A program made the position numbers and the translations under genes. Of a stretch of DNA of 64,000 nucleotides, positions 9,863 through 17,734 are shown piece by piece. Location: the NCBI RefSeq assembly GCF_000736415.1, contig NZ_CP009043.1, positions 744,001-808,000 on the forward strand. The letters are read 5' to 3'. The notes under the pieces were generated by a model. It searched no databases. It was not told the origin of the DNA and was given only the letters and a program-made list of their open reading frames with translations. Source of the DNA: Campylobacter iguaniorum (lineage in GTDB: Bacteria > Campylobacterota > Campylobacteria > Campylobacterales > Campylobacteraceae). Numbering within the stretch: the first letter of the stretch is position 1; each line of letters opens with the position of its first letter.

Positions 9863-10576
9863 ATGAACAAATATTTAGAGCAATTAGTAAATCTATCTCA
9901 AATTGACAAAAAAATAGATAGTTACGCTCCAAGAATCGAAGGCATAAACGGGGAGCTTAATGAAAAAAAAGATGAGATAAGAAGCATCGATGAGCAAGTA
10001 GAAACTATAGAAAATGAAATAGAAGAGTTAAAAACTCAGATTTCAAACACAAACGCACACATAGTTGAGTTTAATAACAAAATCAAAGATGCATCTAAAA
10101 AAAGTGGTGCTGTAAAAACAGAAAAAGAGATAAAAGCTCTAAATTTAGAAGAAGATTTAGCAAAAGATCAGCTAGAAGCTGCGAATGAAGAGATCTCTAG
10201 GCTTGAGAGAATCATTGATGTAAAACATACCAGTGAAGCTGAGCTAAAAGAGAAAAAGCTAGAGATTGAAGCTTCTTTAAAAGAGCTAGAAAATAGAGTT
10301 TCTAGTGAGCTTGAAGAGATAGAAAAAGACAGAAGTAAAGTTTATGCTCAAAAAGATAGTTTGCTTGGCGAAATGAACCAAAAAGTTCTTACATTTTATG
10401 AAAAAATTCGCAAATGGGCGAAAAATACAGCCGTTGTGCCAGTAAGAAAACAAGCTTGTTATGGCTGCTTTATGAAGATCAATGACAAAACATACTCAAA
10501 TGTTATAAAAAGTGAAGATATCGTGACTTGCCCGCACTGTGGCCGCATACTTTATAAAGAAACAAATGAAGAGTGA
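9863..10576 (+). CDS. Coiled-coil protein with C-terminal zinc ribbon (C4-type, CT398-like)
   Basis: A 237-residue protein made of a long coiled coil (about 15-180, rich in Glu and Lys heptads) followed by a zinc ribbon, with CYGCFMKI and CPHCGRILY giving four cysteines. This is the zf-RING_7/CT398 family. The H. pylori relative (HP0958/FlgZ) stabilises sigma-54 and binds flaA mRNA, and the C. jejuni gene at this position is Cj0706. A role in flagellar gene control is therefore plausible by family, and this window carries a sigma-54 flagellar promoter (27544). It overlaps waaA by four bases. Confidence 0.83.
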   Translation: MNKYLEQLVNLSQIDKKIDSYAPRIEGINGELNEKKDEIRSIDEQVETIENEIEELKTQISNTNAHIVEFNNKIKDASKKSGAVKTEKEIKALNLEEDLAKDQLEAANEEISRLERIIDVKHTSEAELKEKKLEIEASLKELENRVSSELEEIEKDRSKVYAQKDSLLGEMNQKVLTFYEKIRKWAKNTAVVPVRKQACYGCFMKINDKTYSNVIKSEDIVTCPHCGRILYKETNEE

Positions 10577-11706
10577 TTTATACATTTCTTAGTTTATTGA
10601 TTTGGGCTTTGGCGACGCCGTTTTTGGTGTTGCTGAGCTTAAAATCCAAATTCAAAGCTAGCATTCCAGCTAGATTTTTTTTGATAAATAATCCCAAATT
10701 TAAAGAAGCAGATTTTCATTTTCACGCTTGTAGTCTTGGTGAAGTTGTGAGTGTAGAAAGCTTGTTTAAAAGTGTGAAAAATGCTAGGATTTCAGTAGTC
10801 ACTCAAACTGGCTTTAATAAGGCTAGAAGTATTACAAAAGAGGTGAGGTTTTTGCCATTTGAGTGCTTTTTGCCATTTTGGTGGAGCAGGGCAAAGGTGC
10901 TAGTCGTGTTTGAGGCTGAGCTTTGGTTAAACCTATTTAGAATCGCTAAAAAAAGTGGCGGAAAAACGGTTTTGATAAATGCTAGAATCAGCGATAAATC
11001 ATATAAAAATTATCTGAAATTTAAGTTTTATTATAAGTGGATTTTTTCTTATGTGGATCTTGTTTTAGCCCAAAGCGACGTCGATAAAGAGCGCCTAAAA
11101 AGTCTCGGGGCAAAAAATGTAAAAGTCGTCGGCAACATAAAATCCACAAATTTAACCAAGCCAACTAAAATATATGAAAAACAAGCAAAGCGTGTTATAA
11201 CCATAGCTAGTAGCCATGAAAATGAAGAAAAAAACATACTTAAAAATCTAAACTTAAAAGCTGGAGAGCAACTTTTTGTGGCTCCTCGTCATCCAGAAAG
11301 ATTTGCGAATGTTGATAATTTGCTTAGAGATTTTGCTAAAAATCATGCTTTAAGCTATGAGAAATTTAGCGAAAATTTGGGTCTAAAAAGTGATATTGTG
11401 CTGATTGACACGCTTGGAGAGCTAGTAAATGTATATGCTATTAGCGATGTTGTAGTGCTTTGTGGGAGTTTTGAGCCTGGCATTGGCGGACACAATCCAA
11501 TAGAAATAGCGCAGTTTGGCTGCTCTATAATAAGTGGCAAATTTATACACAATCAAAAATCGCTTTACGGTTGCGTTAGTGGGATCCAGATTTGTGATTA
11601 TGATAAAATAAATGAGTTACTTAGCGAAAATTTACAAAAAACTAGCATAAAAAATCCGGCTGATTTTAGTCAAATTTTGACTGAAATAAAGAGTTTATTA
11701 AAATAA
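10573..11706 (+). CDS. waaA: Kdo transferase WaaA (KdtA)
   Basis: A 377-residue inner-membrane glycosyltransferase (GT30) that adds Kdo to lipid A. An N-terminal hydrophobic anchor (IYTFLSLLIWALATPFLVLL, 2-21) precedes the family motif FHACSLGEVVSVESL with its catalytic Glu and, in the C-terminal half, SSHENEEKNIL, APRHPERF and the GIGGHNPIEIAQFG loop. It is shorter than E. coli WaaA (about 425) but close to other Campylobacter versions. Start GTG at 10573 overlaps the previous stop. Neighbours match Cj0707. Confidence 0.93.
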   Translation: MIYTFLSLLIWALATPFLVLLSLKSKFKASIPARFFLINNPKFKEADFHFHACSLGEVVSVESLFKSVKNARISVVTQTGFNKARSITKEVRFLPFECFLPFWWSRAKVLVVFEAELWLNLFRIAKKSGGKTVLINARISDKSYKNYLKFKFYYKWIFSYVDLVLAQSDVDKERLKSLGAKNVKVVGNIKSTNLTKPTKIYEKQAKRVITIASSHENEEKNILKNLNLKAGEQLFVAPRHPERFANVDNLLRDFAKNHALSYEKFSENLGLKSDIVLIDTLGELVNVYAISDVVVLCGSFEPGIGGHNPIEIAQFGCSIISGKFIHNQKSLYGCVSGIQICDYDKINELLSENLQKTSIKNPADFSQILTEIKSLLK

Positions 11707-11717
11707 AAAGGCAAAAA

Positions 11718-12479
11718 ATGAAAGAAGAAAAAGCTTATAAACTTCTTGCTTTGCAAGAGGGTATTTCAAACAACGAAGCAAAAGAGCTAATAGATGCTGG
11801 ACTAGTGAGTGCTAGAGGTCAAAAGATAGTTGTAGCACGTGGAATGCTAAGCGATACTACCACTTTTAAAGTGATGAAAATCGCAAAACCAACTAAGATT
11901 TTTGAAGATGAGAACATTATCGCGGTCAATAAACCACCATTTGTGATTAGCGAAAAAGTTGCTGAAATGTTTAAATTTCCACTTCTAAACAGGCTAGATA
12001 AGGAGACAAGTGGCGTTGTTTTACTCTACAAAAATGAAGAGTTTCAGCAAAAGGCTATAAAAGAATTTGCAAATAATAAAGTAGATAAAACTTATCTTGC
12101 TATTGTTCGTGGTATCGTGGTGGAGGATTTCAGCGTTGAGCTGCCGATCACAACTGTAAAAATGCGCTCAGGTGCGTTTTCAAAGATTGATTTGAGTCGT
12201 GGCAAAACAGCTATAACTCACGTAAGTCCACTCATGGTAGAGGGCAAAAAATCTTTCATAAAAGTAGTCATAGAAACAGGCAGAACTCACCAGATCAGAT
12301 GCCATCTCGCTCACGCTGGATTTGGCGTGATTGGCGATGAAAAATACGCTAAAAATAGCTCAAAAAGAATGTATTTGCATAGCTATGAAATTTCGCTTTT
12401 GGGTTATAAATTTAGAGCTCCGCTTGATAGAAGCTTTAGTGAGTTTGGGTTTGAAATCCCAAAAGAATACACAAAATAA
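11718..12479 (+). CDS. RluA/RluD-family pseudouridine synthase
   Basis: A 253-residue RNA pseudouridine synthase. An S4-like RNA-binding segment (about 10-50, NNEAKELIDAGLVSARGQKI) is followed by the RluA catalytic domain with the motif LLNRLDKETSGVVLLYK, whose Asp (about residue 94) is the catalytic nucleophile, and by GRTHQIRCHLAHAGFGVIGD near the C-terminus. The target (23S rRNA or tRNA) cannot be told from sequence. It ends this operon, just before a clear terminator. Position matches C. jejuni Cj0708. Confidence 0.9.
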   Translation: MKEEKAYKLLALQEGISNNEAKELIDAGLVSARGQKIVVARGMLSDTTTFKVMKIAKPTKIFEDENIIAVNKPPFVISEKVAEMFKFPLLNRLDKETSGVVLLYKNEEFQQKAIKEFANNKVDKTYLAIVRGIVVEDFSVELPITTVKMRSGAFSKIDLSRGKTAITHVSPLMVEGKKSFIKVVIETGRTHQIRCHLAHAGFGVIGDEKYAKNSSKRMYLHSYEISLLGYKFRAPLDRSFSEFGFEIPKEYTK

Positions 12480-12500
12480 TCCAGCCAAAAGCTGGATTTT
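12480..12500 (+). terminator. Rho-independent terminator after the purE-rlu run
   Basis: A perfect six-pair stem TCCAGC/GCTGGA with a CAAAA loop, followed at once by TTTT. It begins on the last base of the pseudouridine synthase stop codon region. Confidence 0.85.
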
Positions 12501-12521
12501 AAAGTATAATAATACAAATTT

Positions 12522-13395
12522 CTATTTTTTAAAACTATTATTTTTATAATAAAAATAAATCGATGATAAGATAATCATGGCTCCAATTATTTGATTAAAG
12601 ATTATATTTTGATTAAGTATTATATAGCCTAAAAGTATGCTAACTATGGGTCTAGCTAGCGATGTAGTTGAGGCTAAAGTCGCATTAATATATTTTAAAG
12701 CGTATGTCATAAAGCCATGACCTAAAATTTGGGTAAAAATAGCTAGTGCGATTATGGCTAAGAAGCTATTTAAAGTATTTGGTAAAATATCCATATCGTA
12801 TATAAAGGCAATTGGCAAAAGAATAATAGCTGTTATAATCGCATTGTAAAACACAATACTTCGACTACTCATATACTTTCTAAGCTCAAACATTGTCAAT
12901 AAATATATAGAATAAAATATTGCAGAACATATCGCTAAAATTTCTCCGAGTAAATTGCTGCTTTTATAATCTGCTGAACCAAATAATAAAATAACGCCAA
13001 TTATTGCTATAAAAATAAGCGATATTTTTTTGATAGTTATTTTTTTCTTTTAAAGACATAAATGATATAAGTAGAGTAAAAAATGGTGTTAAATTCATAA
13101 GCAGTGTAGCATTCGTAACAGATGTAAGCACAAAAGCCCAGTGGTTTGATAACAGATCCAAACAAAATATAATACTAGATAAAAATATTAAAAAGAAAAG
13201 TTTAAATTTGCTTACTGAATGTGTAATTTCAAATTTACCAAAAATAGGCAAAAAAAGTACGATTAAACTAGAAAGAAACATTCTTAACATCAATGTAACT
13301 GTTGGATTTACATCGCTTAATACGACAAAAATCGGCGCAGAAGCTATGCCAAATATGCTTATTATGAGTGCAAAATATGGTATAAATTTAGTCAT
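12522..13395 (-). pseudogene. EamA/DMT-family transporter, frameshifted
   Basis: Two minus-strand open stretches, 12964-13395 and 12522-12899, together form one ten-helix drug/metabolite exporter of about 290 residues, the normal length of the family. The first part ends in ...LISFMSLKEK and then leaves frame at a run of seven A (plus coordinates 13040-13046). Removing one A restores continuous reading, ITIKKISLIFIAIIGVILLF and on into GEILAICSAIFYSIYLL and TMFELRKYMSS, with both EamA repeats intact. The substrate is unknown. It is absent from the equivalent C. jejuni gap as I recall it, so it is probably accessory. The cause could be recent inactivation, slippage-based switching or a sequencing error. 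Confidence 0.85.
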
Positions 13396-13774
13396 TTATT
13401 TTTCTTACCTCTTTTTCAAATATTTATAAATTGCCAATTTATCTATTTAATTTTTTAATGTATTTTTAGATTTGAAAACAAAAAATTATACAATTTTACT
13501 TATGATTTCCTAAAAATATATTAAATAAGGCATTTTAATAGTTAGAATTCTTTTAAACTAAAGAAAATTTTGGTTTGCTACATTTAGCGATGGTGAAAGC
13601 TTTTTATTTCTATGTGTAAATTTTATAAATTTTTTGAAGTTCTTTTTTATTTTTTGTGCTTGCTTATGTCTTTGCTAATGAAAATATATGCGTAGCAGAG
13701 TGATGTTTAAAGAATTTCAAAGTAAACAAAAGCTATAATTAACACCTTTTAATAAAATTTGATAAAGGTAAAAA
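13396..13774 (+). other. AT-rich gap between the EamA pseudogene and ffh
   Basis: This stretch has no credible gene. Around 13650-13703 one frame reads like the tail of a signal peptide followed by a short mature end (FFVLAYVFANENICVAE then stop), preceded by stops. It may be the remains of a secreted-protein gene, but it is too short to name. The right end holds the ffh promoter. No tRNA or clear hairpin was seen. Confidence 0.4.
13734..13739 (+). promoter_or_regulatory. -10 box for ffh
   Basis: A perfect TATAAT in AAGCTATAATTAAC, 35 bases before the GTG start of ffh. There is no recognisable -35 box, which is usual in Campylobacter. Confidence 0.7.
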
Positions 13775-15121
13775 GTGTTTGAACTTATCGGCGAATCATT
13801 AAAATCAGCAGTAAATAAGCTTAAATTTGTAGATGATGAAAAAGCATTAAAAAATGCACTAGATACATTAAAAAAAGCACTTTTGAAAGCTGATGTACAT
13901 CATAAAGTCACAAAAGAGCTAGTGGGCTTAGTCGAGACTGATATGAAAACAGGAGCCATAGGTCAAAAACAATTTTTAGATAGCATAAAAAACAACCTTA
14001 CAAATATACTTCTTACACCAAATGACGGCGGAAAATCACAAGGATTTGTCTTTGCAAGTAATCCACCAACTGTCGTTTTGATGGCTGGACTTCAAGGTGG
14101 CGGTAAGACCACAACTACAGTAAAACTAGCAAATTATCTCAAAATCCGCAAGAAAAAAGTGCTTATAGCAGCTTGTGACTTGCAGCGTTTAGCAGCAGTT
14201 GAGCAATTACGCCAACTTTGCAGTGCAAATGAGATAGATCTGTTTTTTATAGATGGTGAAAACGATCCTATAAAAGTAGCAAAAGAGGCCCTAAAAAAGG
14301 CAAAAAGTGAGCTTTATGATGTTCTTTTAGTCGATACTGCTGGACGTCTTGCTATAGATGAAGCTTTGATGAGTCAAATTAAAGATATAAAATCAGCCTT
14401 AAACCCAGATGAAGTATTTTACGTAGCTGATGCAATGAGTGGTCAAGATGGAGTTAAAACAGCAGCTAGCTTCAACGAAGCTCTGAATATAACTGGCGTG
14501 ATATTAAGTAAATTTGACGCAGACACTAAAGGTGGTGTAGCTCTTGGCATAGCAAAACAAGTCGGCGTTCCGCTTAGATTTATCGGTGTTGGTGAGAAGC
14601 CAGCGGATTTAGAGAGCTTTATCCCTGATAGGATTGTCGGACGTATTATGGGTGAGGGCGACCTTGCTACTTTAGCTGAAAAAACATCTACTATTATAGA
14701 TGAAAAAGAGGCAAAAAGACTAAATAAAAAGATAAAAAAAGGCGAGTTTAATTTCAATGACTTTTTAGGGCAGCTTGAAAGTGTTAAAAAACTTGGTAGT
14801 ATGAAAAGTCTTATTGGTATGATTCCTGGTCTTGGAAATATGGCAAATCAGATAAAAGATATCGATCTTGATAATAGCAAAGAGATAAAACACATAAAAG
14901 CTATGATTGATTCAATGACTTTAAAAGAGAGAGAAAATCCAGATCTACTAAATAACGCTAGAAAACGCAGAATCGCAGCTGGAGCAGGTCTTGGACAGAT
15001 AGAAGTAAATAAATTTTTAAAGCAGTTTAGCAACGCTGCGAAACTAGCAAAGAAATTTTCAAATAAAGATAGCATGAAAGGCTTTGCATCAATGATGGCA
15101 AACGCTAATCGCCCTAGATAA
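13775..15121 (+). CDS. ffh: Signal recognition particle protein Ffh (SRP54)
   Basis: A 448-residue SRP GTPase that binds signal sequences with 4.5S RNA and targets ribosomes to FtsY and the Sec translocon. An N domain (1-90) precedes the G domain with P-loop GLQGGGKTTTT (about 107-117), DTAGR and a SKFDADTKGG motif, and then the methionine-rich M domain (about 320-448; MKSLIGMIPGLGNMANQI and MKGFASMMANANRPR). Length is typical. The start is GTG at 13775, preceded by AAAGGTAAAAA. The downstream ribosomal operon has its own promoter. Confidence 0.97.
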   Translation: MFELIGESLKSAVNKLKFVDDEKALKNALDTLKKALLKADVHHKVTKELVGLVETDMKTGAIGQKQFLDSIKNNLTNILLTPNDGGKSQGFVFASNPPTVVLMAGLQGGGKTTTTVKLANYLKIRKKKVLIAACDLQRLAAVEQLRQLCSANEIDLFFIDGENDPIKVAKEALKKAKSELYDVLLVDTAGRLAIDEALMSQIKDIKSALNPDEVFYVADAMSGQDGVKTAASFNEALNITGVILSKFDADTKGGVALGIAKQVGVPLRFIGVGEKPADLESFIPDRIVGRIMGEGDLATLAEKTSTIIDEKEAKRLNKKIKKGEFNFNDFLGQLESVKKLGSMKSLIGMIPGLGNMANQIKDIDLDNSKEIKHIKAMIDSMTLKERENPDLLNNARKRRIAAGAGLGQIEVNKFLKQFSNAAKLAKKFSNKDSMKGFASMMANANRPR

Positions 15122-15151
15122 TTTAGGGCTTACTTATGGCTAAAATTTAGC

Positions 15152-15157
15152 TATAAT
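15152..15157 (+). promoter_or_regulatory. -10 box for the rpsP-rplS operon
   Basis: TATAAT in TAGCTATAATTAAGCC, 34 bases before the rpsP ATG. It sits in the short ffh-rpsP gap and would drive the rpsP-khpA-rimM-trmD-rplS unit. Confidence 0.7.
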
Positions 15158-15191
15158 TAAGCCTTAACAAAAAACTAATTAGGAGAAAATA

Positions 15192-15419
15192 ATGGCAACA
15201 GTAGTTAGACTAACAAGAATGGGACGTAAAAAAAGTCCATTTTATCGTATAGTTGTTACAGATAGTAGAAAAAGACGTGACAGTGGCTGGATAGAAAGCA
15301 TTGGTTATTATAACCCAATGGTAGAACCAGAAGTTGTAAAAGTAGATGCTGAGAAACTTGCATATTGGAAAAGCGTAGGCGCTAAACTTAGCGATAGAGT
15401 TGCTAGAATCACTAAATAA
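15192..15419 (+). CDS. rpsP: 30S ribosomal protein S16
   Basis: A 75-residue S16 with the conserved start [20 protein letters not shown] and the [13 protein letters not shown] segment. It is needed for assembly of the 30S body. It is on the short side (many S16 have 80-90 residues) but normal for Campylobacterota. AGGAG ribosome site; first gene of the rpsP-khpA-rimM-trmD-rplS operon. Confidence 0.97.
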   Translation: MATVVRLTRMGRKKSPFYRIVVTDSRKRRDSGWIESIGYYNPMVEPEVVKVDAEKLAYWKSVGAKLSDRVARITK

Positions 15420-15424
15420 TCAAT

Positions 15425-15670
15425 ATGGTAGAAAATTTTTTAAAAGAGTATGCAAAACTCATAGCAGATTGTCCAGATCTTATCCGTGTCGAAAGAGTAA
15501 ATTTGGGCGAGAATTTTGACGAGATTATTGTATATGCTAGCAAATCAGATACCGGTAGGCTTATCGGAAAAGATGGCAAAATGATCAATGCTATAAAAAC
15601 TGTAGTTATAGGCTATAAAGCAAAAGATCCAACATCTTATAGAATTACGGTAAAAGCTATTGAAGAGTGA
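15425..15670 (+). CDS. khpA: KH-domain RNA-binding protein KhpA
   Basis: An 81-residue single KH domain protein. The type II KH core includes the GxxG loop in GRLIGKDGKMINAIKTVV. KhpA-type proteins bind RNA broadly, and the gene sits between rpsP and rimM in many bacteria, as here. It starts five bases after rpsP. Its last 11 bases overlap the proposed rimM start. Confidence 0.9.
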   Translation: MVENFLKEYAKLIADCPDLIRVERVNLGENFDEIIVYASKSDTGRLIGKDGKMINAIKTVVIGYKAKDPTSYRITVKAIEE

Positions 15671-16190
15671 TTTAGTCGAGGTTTGTGTACTTGGAAAAAC
15701 TGTTGGTCTAAAAGGAGCTTTGAGGCTCCACGACCGTAGCGATTTCCCAAATCAGTTTAAAAAAGATGCCAAATTTTATGATAAATTTGGCAATACCTTT
15801 ACCATAAAAAGCTATGATAAAAATAGCAATTTAGTCATATTTGCTGGATTTGAAGATCTAAATTTAGCAAAACCACTTGTGAATTTAGTCCTTTATCGGA
15901 CGCTTGAAGATACAAAGAAATTTTGCAAACTACAAAAAGATGAGTTCTTTTACTTTGATATCATTGGTTGTGCGGTCTATGAAGATGATCTAATGCTTGG
16001 TGTAGTAGATGATATTTTAGAGAGTGGGGCTGGATTTTTATTTTGCATAAATACATCCGATGAGCTTAAAAACAGTGGCTATAGCGATGTTTTTTATGTG
16101 CCATATCTTGATAATTTTACACTTAGCGTTGATGTTAAAACCAAGAAAATTCAGGTTAAAAATTCATTAGATATTCTAAAAAACTCTTAG
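15660..16190 (+). CDS. rimM: Ribosome maturation factor RimM
   Basis: A 176-residue 16S-processing factor that binds S19 in the 30S head. The N-terminal beta-barrel motif [18 protein letters not shown] and the C-terminal PRC-barrel ([17 protein letters not shown], then FYVPYLDNF) are clear. The best start I find is TTG at 15660 inside the end of khpA, because no ATG precedes the conserved [10 protein letters not shown]. Coupled translation with khpA is likely. It runs into trmD with a gap of four bases. Confidence 0.9.
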   Translation: MKSDLVEVCVLGKTVGLKGALRLHDRSDFPNQFKKDAKFYDKFGNTFTIKSYDKNSNLVIFAGFEDLNLAKPLVNLVLYRTLEDTKKFCKLQKDEFFYFDIIGCAVYEDDLMLGVVDDILESGAGFLFCINTSDELKNSGYSDVFYVPYLDNFTLSVDVKTKKIQVKNSLDILKNS

Positions 16191-16194
16191 ATTT

Positions 16195-16917
16195 ATGAAA
16201 TTTAATTTTATAACACTATTTCCAAATTTAATCAAACCATATTTTAGTGATTCTATTTTGGGTAGGGCAGTAGATTCAAAGTTTATAGAGATCGATTTTA
16301 TAAATCCAAGAGATTTCACAGCCGATAAACACTTAAAAGTCGATGAATATATGATAGGTGGTGGAGCAGGTTTGCTTATGCAAGCTCAGCCTATCATGGA
16401 CGCCTTAAATTCGCTTGAAAAGACTCGCACAATCTACCTAACTCCAGTTGGTAAAAAATTTACGCAAAATGATGCCAAGAGACTATCTAAGATTGATAAT
16501 ATAACATTTATTTGTGGTAGATATGAGGGCATTGATGAGAGAGTTATCGAAAGTAGTGTAAATGAGGTTTTTTGCATAGGTGATTTTGTGCTGACTGGTG
16601 GAGAGCTTGGTGCGCTTTGTATGTGTGATGCGATTTCAAGGAATTTAAAAGGCGTTTTAGGGAACTCATCATCTTTGGATGTTGAGAGTTTTGAAGAAAA
16701 TTTGCTTGAAGCCCCGAGCTTTACAAAGCCAAATGTTTATAACGGCATGAGTGTTGTTTCAGCTTTTTTAAAGGGTAATCATGCTAAAATCCACGTTTTG
16801 AAAAACAATATGGCGTTGTGTAAAACGAGGTTTTTTCGCCCTGATTTATATCAAAAACTAAAGTCGCCAAAAAACATAAGGAAAAAAGATGAGAAACAAA
16901 TATATAGAGGCATTTGA
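16195..16917 (+). CDS. trmD: tRNA (guanine-37-N1)-methyltransferase TrmD
   Basis: A 240-residue SPOUT methyltransferase that makes m1G37 in tRNAs and so prevents frameshifting. Knot-region motifs are visible: [31 protein letters not shown] and the SAM-binding [20 protein letters not shown]. The N-terminal [20 protein letters not shown] matches the family start. Its last 29 bases overlap rplS in another frame, so the two end and start within each other. Confidence 0.96.
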   Translation: MKFNFITLFPNLIKPYFSDSILGRAVDSKFIEIDFINPRDFTADKHLKVDEYMIGGGAGLLMQAQPIMDALNSLEKTRTIYLTPVGKKFTQNDAKRLSKIDNITFICGRYEGIDERVIESSVNEVFCIGDFVLTGGELGALCMCDAISRNLKGVLGNSSSLDVESFEENLLEAPSFTKPNVYNGMSVVSAFLKGNHAKIHVLKNNMALCKTRFFRPDLYQKLKSPKNIRKKDEKQIYRGI

Positions 16918-17245
16918 AAATGCTCAAATTTCAAATAAGTCTGTGCCTGATTTTCGTGCTGGCGATACTTTAAGAATTGCTATCCGCATTAAAGAAGGTG
17001 ATAAATCTAGAGTGCAAAACTTTGAGGGTGTTTGTATAGCTAGACGTGGAACTGGTGCTGGTGAAACATTTATCATCAGAAAAATCGGTGCAAATAGCGT
17101 TGGTGTTGAGAGAATATTCCCTATCTACAGCGAGAGCTTAGAGACTATCGAGGTTCTAAGAAGAGGACGCGTAAGAAGATCTAAACTATTCTATCTAAGA
17201 GATAGACGTGGTAAAGCTGCTAGAATTAAAGAGCTTAAAAAATAA
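16889..17245 (+). CDS. rplS: 50S ribosomal protein L19
   Basis: A 118-residue L19 at the 30S-50S interface. [32 protein letters not shown] and [30 protein letters not shown] are the conserved blocks. Start ATG at 16889 with an AAGGAAA site inside the end of trmD. It closes the operon and is followed by a hairpin terminator. Confidence 0.97.
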   Translation: MRNKYIEAFENAQISNKSVPDFRAGDTLRIAIRIKEGDKSRVQNFEGVCIARRGTGAGETFIIRKIGANSVGVERIFPIYSESLETIEVLRRGRVRRSKLFYLRDRRGKAARIKELKK

Positions 17246-17257
17246 TTATACATTTTT

Positions 17258-17277
17258 GATACCGCTTTTGCGGTGTC
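17258..17277 (+). terminator. Terminator-like hairpin after rplS
   Basis: An eight-pair stem GATACCGC/GCGGTGTC (one G-T pair) with a TTTT loop, twelve bases past the rplS stop. The T-run after it is interrupted (AAATTCTCTCATTTTT), so termination may be partial. Confidence 0.6.
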
Positions 17278-17360
17278 AAATTCTCTCATTTTTAATCATT
17301 CAATAAATTTTTCAATACTTTTTCTTAATCAAAATCAATAAAATAAATTTATCCATCTGT

Positions 17361-17366
17361 TATAAT
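17361..17366 (+). promoter_or_regulatory. -10 box for the cupin gene
   Basis: A perfect TATAAT in CTGTTATAATAAAC, 23 bases upstream of the cupin ATG. Confidence 0.65.
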
Positions 17367-17389
17367 AAACAAATTTTAAAAGGATAAAT

Positions 17390-17734
17390 ATGGAAAAAAT
17401 AACATTTTCAAATACAACTTTTGATGGCGTAAAGCCAGCCAAGCTCTTAGAAACTAGCTTTAGTAAAGAAATCCGTATATCTATGCAAAAAGGTTCATTT
17501 ATGGATAAACATAAAGCTCCTGGAGATATAATAGTTCATGTCTTATCTGGAGCCATTATTTTTGATGTAAGTGGTCATGAAACCCAGCTTAATGCGTTTG
17601 ATATGATAAGCCTTGATGCAAATATAGAGCATTCTTTAAGAGCCTTAGAAGACTCTATTATAAGACTAAGTCTTTCAAAGATAGATAAAACAAGTAGGGT
17701 TTTTAGTGTAAATACAGGAGTAAAGGCTGATTAA
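17390..17734 (+). CDS. Small cupin-domain protein
   Basis: A 114-residue single-domain cupin. The beta-barrel motifs run from ISMQKGSFMDKHKAPGDIIVHVLSGAIIFDV to AFDMISLDANIEHSLRALEDS. The histidines of HKAPGD, IIVHVL and EHSLRA could form a metal site. The function is unknown; such proteins range from dioxygenases to sugar isomerases and sensors. It has its own promoter, is monocistronic, and its last four bases overlap the convergent PBP1A gene. Confidence 0.8.
   Translation: MEKITFSNTTFDGVKPAKLLETSFSKEIRISMQKGSFMDKHKAPGDIIVHVLSGAIIFDVSGHETQLNAFDMISLDANIEHSLRALEDSIIRLSLSKIDKTSRVFSVNTGVKAD

Noticed and set aside
13396-13774. tRNA, small RNA or CRISPR in the AT-rich gap
   Set aside because: No cloverleaf, no spaced direct repeats and no clear hairpin with T-run.
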